In this document: positions 55,200-64,000 of the stretch, one piece after another
Numbering within the stretch: the first letter of the stretch is position 1
Layout of the letters: each line of letters opens with the position of its first letter
DNA from: Jackrogersella multiformis
Lineage: Eukaryota > Ascomycota > Sordariomycetes > Xylariales > Hypoxylaceae
Length of the DNA: 64,000 bases
Direction of reading: 5' to 3'
Assembly: GCA_902806575.1 (NCBI GenBank)
Contig: CADCXD010000018.1
Location: forward strand, 2,232,001-2,296,000
Translations under genes and position numbers: made by a program
The notes under the pieces: model-generated
The model's input: the letters and a program-made list of their open reading frames with translations, nothing else
What the model was told of the DNA's origin: nothing
Database searches by the model: none

Positions 55200-56198
55200 A
55201 TGGATCTTCTCCTTTCCCTTCCGATCGTCTCATACTTCGGCGGGCCTATGCTTACCTCCTGGTCGGGTTCGATGAACCTCCTATTTTTCTACATGACATG
55301 GACGACTCTCGTTCTATCGCATTCACCCTTGAAGATCGAGCTGGTCGGTACCCTAGCAGTGCGTATAGTATTCTGGCTGGTTCCGTCGCTTTTCTTCTTA
55401 ATATTCGACACGTTACTTCCTAGCCTGGCGGAATCTATCAAGCTCTACGGCTCCGCATCTCTGCCTCGGCGGAATGCCGTCTCCTTGCTTCGGCAAATTC
55501 TACTTGCAGTCTTCAACCTCGCGCTCAGCACTGCCGTACAGGCCGGAATCTCTATAGGCGCGGGAACCTTCTTGCACCACCCGCTCTTTAAGACCAGCAC
55601 GAGGCTACCACTGCCCTGGCAGATAATAAAGCATCTCTGGATGCTGTATACCGCCCGTGAGGTTTTAACGTACTACATCAGCCGGTACATCTTACACTCA
55701 CGCGGTAGAATTGCGAAGCTGCATATGGCATACGCGCACTCCCGCAAGAACGCTGCCCCGTTCGCACTCATGCTCTATACGGACCATCCCCTGCCGCTGC
55801 TCCTTCACCGCACCCTACCCGTATACTTGCCGGCCATGGTCATCCAGCCGCATCTACTCACCTACTTCCTGTTCACGATCCTGACGACGTTGGAGGAGAT
55901 GTTATCCCTGTCTGGCTACAGCATCGTGCCAGGTATCATAATGGGCGGTATTGCGAAGCGCACCGCGACGCACTACGCCAGCGGAGGACGCGGGAACTTC
56001 GGCGCTTGGGGACTGCTCGATTGGGTCGGCGGCACAAGCGTAGGAAAGGACGTCGTAGAGGATATTCAAGACGAGGCCCACAAACACCAGGTTAAGGAAC
56101 GGGGGCAGAAGGCCGCGGACGATACGAGTAGCATGTTACAAGAGAGCTTTAACGGATTGAAGAAGGGTCGCAAGACCCGGAAGAAGGTCTCGGATTAA
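55200..56198 (+). CDS. Fatty-acid-hydroxylase/sterol-desaturase-like membrane protein
   Basis: Intronless, 332 residues from the ATG at 55200 (CAAGATGG). Several hydrophobic helices: MNLLFFYMTWTTLVL, IVFWLVPSLFFLIFDTLL, LLAVFNLALSTAVQAGI and MVIQPHLLTYFLFTILTTL. Between them are histidine-containing segments YILHSRGRIAKLHMAYAHSRKN, MLYTDHPLPLLLHRTLP and ATHYASGG, in the positions of the His boxes of the FA-hydroxylase/sterol-desaturase superfamily, but the spacing is loose, so iron binding is uncertain. The C-terminus is soluble and basic (KKGRKTRKKV), with a Lys-rich tail compatible with ER retention. I expect an ER membrane protein; its substrate is unknown. Confidence 0.78.
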   Translation: MDLLLSLPIVSYFGGPMLTSWSGSMNLLFFYMTWTTLVLSHSPLKIELVGTLAVRIVFWLVPSLFFLIFDTLLPSLAESIKLYGSASLPRRNAVSLLRQILLAVFNLALSTAVQAGISIGAGTFLHHPLFKTSTRLPLPWQIIKHLWMLYTAREVLTYYISRYILHSRGRIAKLHMAYAHSRKNAAPFALMLYTDHPLPLLLHRTLPVYLPAMVIQPHLLTYFLFTILTTLEEMLSLSGYSIVPGIIMGGIAKRTATHYASGGRGNFGAWGLLDWVGGTSVGKDVVEDIQDEAHKHQVKERGQKAADDTSSMLQESFNGLKKGRKTRKKVSD

Positions 56199-56888
56199 GG
56201 GCGCAATCTTTTAGATTTAGAGGGTTAAGAGCTAACAAAGGAGGTTTGATCTAGGGAGGACTGGTATATGCAAATTGATCTAGGAATCGATTTCTTGGAC
56301 TTTGGAGGGCGCCGAGGACGACATGATCAGGAGACGTATACGGTGTCTGTTGGGATATGAGATATGAGATATATGACAAATGGATTTTCGATACCCATAC
56401 ATTTTGCAATATATACCTGATGTATTTGTTCCTAAATCAAGCTTAGTTCAGGTCATCTTCGAGAGGTAAATTCATACTTTTTAAATCCATATATCGAGAC
56501 GAACATCTCTTATCGATAAGAGTATATTGATAAAGCTCTACCTAGTACTAGTACCTAGGCTAAGGCTAGGTGCCTAACTGAAGCCTGGAGCGGTTGAAGC
56601 GTGGCGTCATATGTAGCTGCCTTCACATGTCCCCTGTCGTAGCGGGGCAACATATATCTTCGAACTCTCCCTCTAACAGCCTTGGAACCTAGGACCTGGA
56701 ACCTGGAATCTTGGAAGTCCATCTCAACGAGAACACTTTCGTTAAGTAGGTAGGACTTAAGGTTAATACCAGGCGCTCTATTCTGTCATAAATAAACCAG
56801 GGATTATCCACCAGACTGAACCTGCCACTCGACTGGATTCGAGCGAACCTCACATACACACACAGAGAGAGACTCATCAAACACCAAG
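56199..56888. other. Intergenic
   Basis: Between the desaturase-like and UCH genes (both +). TATGAGATA repeats at 56355-56375 and a CCTAGGTACC-type cluster at 56540-56580. A short CACACACA/GAGAGA tract at 56852-56872 lies in the UCH leader. No gene. Confidence 0.5.
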
Positions 56889-57781
56889 ATGTCGACAGCG
56901 ACCAACCCCGACCCAGCGCCCGGCGCCCTAGCCTTCGTCCCGCTCGAAGCGAACCCGGAGCTCATGACCTCGCTGCTGCACAAGCTCGGCCTCAGCAAGG
57001 CCCTGCAGGTGCACGACGTGTACTCCATCACGGAGCCGGAGATGCTGGCGTTCGTGCCGCGGCCCGCGCTGGCCCTGCTCCTCGTCTTCCCCGTCTCGGC
57101 CACGTACGAGTCCGCGCGGCTGGCCGAGGACGCCGGCGTCCCCGAGTACGACGGCAAGGGCGACGGCGAGCCCGTGCTCTGGTACAAGCAGACCATCCGC
57201 AACGCCTGCGGGCTCATGGGCCTGCTGCACGCCGTATCGAACGGCCCGGCTAGGGGTTTTGTCGGTTCGTACCTAATCCATCCATCCATCCATCCACCCA
57301 CTTATACCTCCCTTCCCACCTCCCCCAGCTCCTGACCCCATACCCCCGCCAAAAACGCACCCGCAATCTCAAAACCGCACAGCTAACCCCTCCTCTCCCC
57401 GCACCCACAGAACCCAACACGCCCCTCGCCACCCTAATAAGCGCATCGATCCCGCTCCCACCAGCGCAGCGCTCGGCGCTTTTGGAGCGCACGCCGGAGC
57501 TCGCGACGGCGCACCAGGAGGCGGCGCGGCAGGGGGCGACGGCGGCGCCGGACGCGCGCGACGACGTGGACCTGCACTACGTGTGCTTCGTGAAGGCGGA
57601 CGACGGCGCGCTGTGGGAGCTGGACGGCCGCCGCAAGGGCCCCATCGCCCGCGGCCGCCTCGACGGCGACGAGGACGTGCTCTCCGAGAAGGCCCTGCTG
57701 TGGGGCCCCCTGAAGTTCCTCGAGCGCGGCGGCGGCGATATGCGCTTTAGCTGCGTTGCGCTGGCGGGGTCTTTGGAGTGA
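56889..57781 (+). CDS. Ubiquitin C-terminal hydrolase (UCH, peptidase C12 family)
   Basis: Exons 56889-57264 and 57411-57781, with a 146-bp intron (GTTCGT donor, CCCACAG acceptor); 248 residues. Catalytic residues are in place: oxyanion glutamine Q101, nucleophile C107 in QTIRNACGLMGLLHAV, general base H181 in DLHYVCFV and D197 in WELDGRRKGP. Length and order fit the short Yuh1/UCH-L1/L3 group, which remove small adducts from the ubiquitin (or NEDD8/Rub1) C-terminus in cytosol and nucleus. The usual motif reads NACGT-xxLLHA; here the T is L, a mild variation. Start in AAGATGTC. Very GC-rich composition in both exons. Confidence 0.92.
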
Positions 57782-58297
57782 ATGATGGGTTGGGTTGGGC
57801 TGGGTTGTGAGGAGAGACGACTGAAGTCGTTGTGTCGGGGCGGGGACCGGGGCGGAGCGTTGGGTGCTGTGCACATCATGGCGTCTGGTTAGGGGAGTTT
57901 GGTCTGTTTTACCGAACACTCGCATATGGTATGGATGTATCATCACATATACATGGGGTCACAAAAAGGGGCGTACGAGGATTTACGGGACGGGATTACC
58001 CATTCTAGTTCTAGCCTCGACAGAAGCAACTCGAGCAATACTAACAACCTCGTGATACCAAAACGCAATCATATATAGTGCCCTTCTGATCATTCTTTGG
58101 CACATCTCTACCATCCTCAAGATTGGTTATGAAACTTGCCCAATTCTCTCTGCTTCTCCAAGGTACCACATCCCCATTCCTACACCATACCCTTCCAGAT
58201 TGACCGACCATCGCTCGCGGTCTCCTAGTTGATACGTACTTTTGATGCACTACCAGGTTTATCTTGAGTAGAACTCCTGTTCTAAGCTCGGGGAGCA
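57782..58297. other. Convergent intergenic region
   Basis: Between the UCH (+) and KEKE-rich (-) genes. Begins with GGGTTGGG-rich sequence at 57785-57805; otherwise nothing recognised. Confidence 0.5.
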
Positions 58298-60502
58298 TCA
58301 ATACATTTCTTGTATCTCGTTTGCGGAAAAACTCCTGCGAGGAGAACTAGGGAGGATGGTTTCGGCGATGGCGGATGATTCGAAGTTGAACGAGGCATGC
58401 GGAGTGAGCGGAACTGATAGGGAGGTCATAACAGGCGAAATGTAGTGACAGCTACTATGGCCGCAGCAGGGTGACTCGAGACATAGAGCCGGCACCACTG
58501 AGATGGGAACATAGGCGTAGACGGCGGGTTCATGGTAGAATCCGTGCTCGCATATGGGAGCATGGAAACAAGAAGTGGTAGCGACACTTCTCATTCGGCT
58601 CGGGCTAGAACTAAATCTAGCGTCAACTTCAAATCAGCATGTATTATCAGCCATATGCTCGTGGAGAAATGAGTGGGTTGAGCCTGGGCAGAGCAGGTTC
58701 CTTACCCTCTTCTCAACAACCATGATGCGTTGCGCTTGGCAAAAGAAGGAGGCGATTCGTCCATCTTGAACCCAAGTTGTTCGCACCAGGGAGAGAAACT
58801 GCGGCTCGTTGGGGCCCTGCAAGGCGAATAATTTCGGGGGGGAGATCGCGTAGCAGAGACGTCAGGAGTAGACATTGGCTCCAGATTGCGAAGGATGTGG
58901 CCTTGCATGAGGGTCATAGGCCAGTCTCTGTTACCGTCCAAGCCATGGCTGGGAGGATCGCCATTCTCGCGGCTCTGTTGTTGCTTTCCAGGTGCATCTG
59001 ATACCTCCTCGTTGGCTGACATTGGATCAGGTTTGCGGGCCGGAGCCTTACCGGCCTCTGGGTTTCCTCCTCCGGGCGAGTCGAGGTTGAAGTGCTGGTG
59101 TATATGTCTATCGATGTGCGCCGCCATGTGCTCAATCAGCTCCTCTTCGCTCCAGGGAGGGCTTTGGTTAGCTTGCTGTTTACCATGAGGCTCATCCGCG
59201 TCTTTTATGCCAATCAACCTCTTTGCGGCTGCGGCAAGGTCATCAAAAGAAGGCAAGCCTTGCCAGCCTTCTAATGATTCTCTCATGAAGTCAATTGTTC
59301 CCTCCTCTTCGGGATGTTGACATATATGACACCCCGGATGCGGATCTGGCTCAGCAGCAGCAATGCCGTTGGTGCCGGCAGGGAGTTCTGGAGGAGGGGA
59401 GGCTGTCCTCTTCCCTTTATTTTTCTTGTCTCTCCCCTTACGACGCTGTTCCTTCTTCGCCTCGTCCTTCTCCTTCTTGAGCCTTTTTTTATCCTCCTTT
59501 TCTTTGACTTTCCTCTCCTTCTCAACCTTCTTTGCCTCGGCCTTCTCTGTCTTCACCTTCGCCTTGTCCTCTTTGGATTTCTTTCCTTTAGCCGGCTGAA
59601 GTTCGACTATGGTAGGGACCGGAGAGACTCTACGAGATTCTGGAGGAACATCATCTTCTTCTACAGACGGCTTCCTGCTTTTTCTCGGTTCTGCCTCACC
59701 TGGCTGGTCAGAAGCAGGTCGTAATTCAGTCTTGAGGATGTTCTGAAAAATGCTGAATGCCTGCTGGACTCCATGGGTAACCTTCTCTTGTAGGGTTTCT
59801 TCAGCATTCTCTGGTGTTTGCTTATCTTTACCATCACTAGAAGGTTGTTTATCTAATAGAGATGTCAATTCAGTCAGGACATTTAATGGAACTAGAGTAT
59901 ATAACTAACCAGGTGGAGGAGCCTTGGTAGCTTTTTCTGATAGGTTTTTGTTAGTCGTTGATGATGGGTTCATTCATGTGGCGACTAACCTTCCGCGGGT
60001 TTTTCATGTGTTTTATCTCGGTCTACGGGAGCTTTCTCTGTATTCTGTCAACTTCTAATGTTCCGCTTATATGAGAATGGACCATACCTTCTAAGAGCGT
60101 CTTCGGAATGCTGTCTAACGGCTTTGGCTCAATTTCTGATAATTGAGGACTGATTTCTGAAGGTTCTCGAGACTTGGGTGATAACTGCGGACTCTGCTTG
60201 TTGGGTTTATGAGCGAGGTCATCTAACTCCGGTTCGGGAGGGTCGCCCTGCCAACTACAGGTATCATCAGGTAGGCGAAGTCGATGGAGCTCTTCGTCGT
60301 GGGCGAGATCATCAAGCTGGGGCTCCGGGCTGTCACCTCGCCAGCTGCAGTTCTCAGCAGCCTCGGCTTTGGCCTCGCGCTGAGCGTCAGACATGGTGGT
60401 TCCGTCAAGGCTGTGCGGGAAGACGTAGGCGTATTTAGACCCGGCTGCAATAATCTCGTCTCGGAGGAATAAATTGGGCCCAGAAACGGGCAATTGTAAC
60501 AT
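58298..60502 (-). CDS. KEKE-rich protein of unknown function, 5 exons
   Basis: Exons 60502-60088, 60037-59990, 59936-59910 (27 bp), 59852-58706 and 58610-58298 join in phase to 649 residues. Not recognised. The N-terminus (MLQLPVSGPNLFLRDEIIAAGSKYAYVFPHSLDG as two short blocks) looks globular. A 17-residue unit, CSWxGDxPEPxLDDLAH, occurs twice, at residues 52-68 and 82-98. Exons 2 and 3 both begin by coding E-K-A. A long Lys/Glu coiled coil spans about residues 250-310, followed by a CHIC pair, a His-rich helix (EHMAAHIDRHIHQHF) and, in exon 5, a Cys/Pro-rich tail ending SFSANEIQEMY. Exon 5 was added because the frame stays open for 104 codons after a good GTAAGG donor and TTTAG acceptor; without it the protein would stop at 58702. 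No enzymatic motif seen. Confidence 0.75.
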
Positions 60503-60595
60503 TGCACCGGGATGTGTTACATTTAAGTATTATTTGGTGTAGGTTCTATTTGTTTAGGGATATATCTAAGGGGGGAGAGAATATGGGTGACGGGA

Positions 60596-60619
60596 TAGTA
60601 GTAGTAGTAGTAGTAGTAG
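60596..60619 (+). repeat. (TAG)8 microsatellite
   Basis: Eight uninterrupted TAG trinucleotides, about 100 bp upstream of the KEKE-rich gene's start. Confidence 0.9.
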
Positions 60620-61640
60620 GTGAGGATAGCATCTTTCGAAATAGCTCTTCTAAGGTATTTTGTTTCTTTAAATCAATTAAGTACATACCCTAGGTACCTA
60701 GGTAGTGTATCCTATTACTATCTATAAGAGACGAGGCAGGTCCGCTGGGCTAAGAACTCTTTTTATGAGTAGTTCATGCTATAGGAACTTGCAATCGATT
60801 CACAGCACCTGCTACATTACTCTCAGGGGGAAATAAGAGAATACGCCGAGGAAAGAGTCAGGTCGTAGCGTCCCGATCTCGAAAGCAAGAACAATTTATA
60901 ATTTTAGTATAATTGGATATCCTTCCTAGGTGAGAGCCCCTTTTCACAATTAAACGTGGTAGCCTTACATGCTTCAGTTATGTACCTAGGTAGGTAGGTA
61001 TGTCCATAGTCCCCTGTAACTACGACAATACGTATAGAACTAATCGTGACTGCCTAATATTTAACTCGTAGGGTATGGATAAAGTCATGAGTTCTTAGAT
61101 GACGCTTATTAACAGTTTCTATTACTCGAATATTTAGTATGCCGTCAAAGTAGGCCTATCGTAGAGTTATCTATAATATCTATCAATTCGCAACAGTTTT
61201 TTTTTATACGTAGGTAATTTTACTAATTCCACACCTTCAGCACCTTTAGTCCTCTGCTTCTCCTTGCCTCCTTACTTGCCTTGGTAAGGTAATTATGGCA
61301 AAGCAATTACTTAAACTGCAACGAGATTGTGCACCTATGCTTAAAACGACATTGGGGGCCGATAGGCGGTGCATATATCTAAGGCCGAATTAGGTAGACG
61401 AACGAGCAATCAGATCATCCTATACATAACCTAGGTAAATAATTGCATGTCATCTACAAATCTTGAAGGAATTGGGTACCTAGGTACCTACCCTGAGCTA
61501 TCACTGCCCCTGGATAGATCTTCCCGATAGAAGACGAACTCGTGGTTTGCTCATGCAGGTCACATTCCTTTGGACCGTTACATCGCTTGTAACGGGAACG
61601 TGCAATGCTCACCAAGAGGCCCGTGATTATAATCGTCGAC

Positions 61641-61665
61641 TAGTGTAGTGTAGTGTAGTGTAGTG
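61641..61665 (+). repeat. (TAGTG)5 tandem repeat
   Basis: Five exact pentamers in gene-free DNA. Confidence 0.9.
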
Positions 61666-64000
61666 TATGTAATTATTGCCCGATCCGTTTGTTCTTCCAG
61701 GAAGGGATGAGGGTGGAGTTGAACTAGATCGTCGGTTAGCATAGCCCCTCGATATTCATCTTTCCCTCACACGAAATAGATACAGATAGGACTTGTGTCG
61801 CGCTTGTGTTATGTATTTAGCCCCTATGCTACACGAAAGCCTCCTAGGCATCATTCTATAGTGGCGCTAAGCGTTTAGCTGTTAATAGATCAAGTCCGAC
61901 AAATTTAGATGCTGTGCGTCAAGCATGATAGACTCGGATTATGCGCACATCATTCTAAGCTCCCAAGTCTAAGACATGTCTAATGTGCACATTGCAGCCT
62001 CAACGTGCTGGATGTCGTGGTCCACGTGGAACATGTCCAACCTAATAAATGACCTTCAGTCAGAAGCGCAGTTAACTGATTAGGTACCTAGGTAGCTTCG
62101 TATTCCCATTAGCTGCCTCCTTGAAGCAGCCCACAGCATTGATAAGTGTCTCTGTATGGAAATTACAATGTTTCTCCTCCAAAACCTGCTGGAAGCCGTC
62201 AACCGTAGGATATACGGAGTCAGAGACGCAGCACATGGGTTACTGAAACATGACAATTCGGACTGATTTTCCGAGCAACAACAGCCACTCGGCACAGTCC
62301 CTGAATGAACCAACCCAAAGGGGTGGCACGAGACGTCTCCATCCTGGGGTTATCGCTGTTCGAATAGATTTCCCCAAATTGTCACTTTTTCTCGAAGACA
62401 GACTTAGTGTCTTCAGCCGTCTTTACGAACGCAGACTATAATAGATAAAAAGGGGATTATTGTTCTAGAATGTACCGATAGTCGTAGCACACCCCGGAAT
62501 TGCCGAGTTCGTGAAGACTACCTAGGTTAATAGGATAAGACTCGATGCTTCTTGGCATGAAACTATATATATATAGCCCTAGTTTCGATGCTGCAACCTA
62601 TCTCGGTCTTCATCAGCAAACGAACATCGGGAATGATCATGTTAGAAATATTGAGTGCGTAATTTCTCATTTCTTACAAGACACTCAGAGTTGGTGGTCA
62701 GCAACGAAATGGATGGATGATCTGATTAATAGTCAGTCGGCATATGTATTTAAAGATTCTGAATTCATCCTCCACATTTGATCGCTCACTAGGTACTCGG
62801 TGGTATTAGAAGCTAGTATTATCACCTAGTACCTCATGACGAATTAAAAAACCCGAGGTCTTCGGGTAGCTAGCCGGATGTAGGTAAGATCAGGAACCCT
62901 TTTTTATCTACTACCTACACTACATGCTATGTACCTCGTACTATAATAGTATGTAAACCGTAAGCGAACATCTTCAGGGATGGCGACGCTATCGTTCCCC
63001 TTATTTCGGTTCTCCATCTCAATGTTAGAGCCATGAAGTCTTGACATTGATGTCATATAAAGTGGCCACCATTTCTTGCTTCTCCCTGCGGCAAACTCGG
63101 CTATCTGTAAAAAGATGGGTAGGATATCAGGATATCAGGATATTAGGATTCAAGGGAATCAACAAGTTCAAACATAACAAGTATCTAATTGGCTAAAGCG
63201 GGTTGTCCCTTGATGATCGGCTTTCATCATCAATATCTACCACAGGGACACGGTTCTGCAGGGATTCCCCCCCCTGTAGTGAAGTAGTAAGACTTAGCAA
63301 AATGCATTCAGATCCTAATACAACACTAGGTACGGATCGCAGATTTGTATCATGTGCCTGTTATGGTATCAGTATGTATATCCGTACAAGGTGTGTACGA
63401 TTATCGTTCACTCAGGTTCTGAAGTCGAGCTTACCGACCAGCCTACTTACCTACACATGTAGGTCCTAGCATCCTAGGTCTATTAGTATTAAAAGTTCCC
63501 GTGGTGTCCCCGGCCGGAATAAAGCAAATAGACTCCACTGATGCTGCGGCTAGACACCTAGGTCTGCTCTCATCATAGGTGGGACTTTGAACTATCGAAT
63601 CGGGTCCTACAATGCGTCAAGGGAATTTGGAAATTCTTCCTAAATCAGGACTCTAGTGGCGCTTATATTTAGATAAACAATCAGCCTACATTGTGATATA
63701 TAAAGCAGTCCTTGGCGTGAGTACCTAGGGTATGAGGTAAGTAGTAGGGTAGTACCTATCATGGATGTTCGCAAACGACAAACAAAAGCATACCCCCCGG
63801 CGTGAGAGTGATGGTGGCTACCTGCATACGCTCATGGCGGTAGGGGTTGAGGCGTGTTTTCCTCAAGGTTTCTCGATGAACCGCGCCTTAATAGCCAATA
63901 GGGTCTCGAGTGGCCGATCGAGGGGGGTGAGGGTGTGGGGTCTGACTAGGGTTCGACTAGGGAGCTAAGTGGGCTATCGAGTGAAAAAAGGAAGCAATAC

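Larger units (their letters stand above)
60503..64000. other. Gene-poor right end, 3.5 kb
   Basis: No gene supported; the ATG ORFs present are short (up to about 90 codons) and lack motifs. TACCTAGGTA motifs at 60685-60705, 60985-61005, 61430-61495, 62080-62095 and 63450-63475. Tandem repeats at 60596 and 61641, and a degenerate AGGATATC tandem at 63121-63148. A T9 run at 61198. Confidence 0.5.

Noticed and set aside
62545..62781. 78-codon ATG ORF (+)
   Set aside because: AT-rich, no motif, no neighbouring signals.
1..64000. Biosynthetic gene cluster
   Set aside because: Two regulators, a transporter and several oxidoreductase-like genes are present, but no polyketide synthase, non-ribosomal peptide synthetase, terpene cyclase, prenyltransferase or RiPP precursor was seen.
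1..64000. tRNA genes
   Set aside because: I looked for GGTTCGANTC-type B boxes on both strands; the few partial matches (for example near 1796, 16786 and 63950) have no A box or foldable cloverleaf around them.

Overview
The window is nuclear DNA from a filamentous ascomycete. Most genes have several short introns (about 45-90 bp) with GTRNGT donors, and the products are typical of Pezizomycotina: Zn2Cys6 regulators, a HET-domain gene, an F-box protein, Vps9, a P4-ATPase, a Snf5-family subunit, an ACS-family MFS transporter and DUF2855. Intergenic DNA is full of short TACCTAGGTA / TAGGTACCTA palindromes. Sordariomycetes is my best guess, but the sequence alone does not fix the order. No tRNA, rRNA, CRISPR array, viral gene or intact transposon was seen.

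Layout. 0.3-7.6 kb: an NAD-dependent epimerase/dehydratase (+), an eight-exon secreted SMP-30/lactonohydrolase (-), a small unknown ORF (+), a phosphotransferase/kinase-like protein (-) and a small Cys/His protein (-) whose tail is altered by a 22-bp tandem duplication. 7.6-10.4 kb is AT-rich and seems empty. 10.4-15 kb: a frame-disrupted HET gene and VPS9 (both -). 16.5-24 kb: a DNF3-like flippase (+), a dimeric alpha-beta-barrel protein (-) and an F-box protein (-). 24.9-35.6 kb: a large unknown protein (-), an M20 amidohydrolase (-) divergent from an ACS-family transporter (+), then a Zn2Cys6 regulator (-). 38.8-47.4 kb: a second Zn2Cys6 regulator (+) bracketed by inverted CCTAA/TTAGG repeats, a DUF2855 protein (-), a DUF1295-type membrane protein (+) and an SFH1/SNF5-like chromatin subunit (-). 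48.5-60.5 kb: an alpha/beta hydrolase with a long disordered head (-), a sterol-desaturase-like membrane protein (+), a ubiquitin C-terminal hydrolase (+) and a five-exon KEKE-rich unknown (-). 60.5-64 kb appears gene-free.

Most neighbours are unrelated housekeeping or accessory genes. The only group that looks functionally linked is the divergent M20 amidohydrolase and ACS transporter. They share a 566-bp promoter with three HGATAR (GATA-factor) motifs, with a Zn2Cys6 gene just beyond; this fits uptake and hydrolysis of an amide or peptide-like nitrogen source. The two Zn2Cys6 genes are themselves divergent across about 3.2 kb.

Exon structures were worked out by hand from splice signals, phase continuity and recognisable protein motifs. 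No database search was run, and family names rest on motif recognition. I found no convincing new multi-gene system. The most unusual signals are the inverted telomere-like repeats around one regulator, the 20-bp micro-exon inside its zinc cluster, the frame-changing 22-bp duplication, and the dispersed palindromic repeats.
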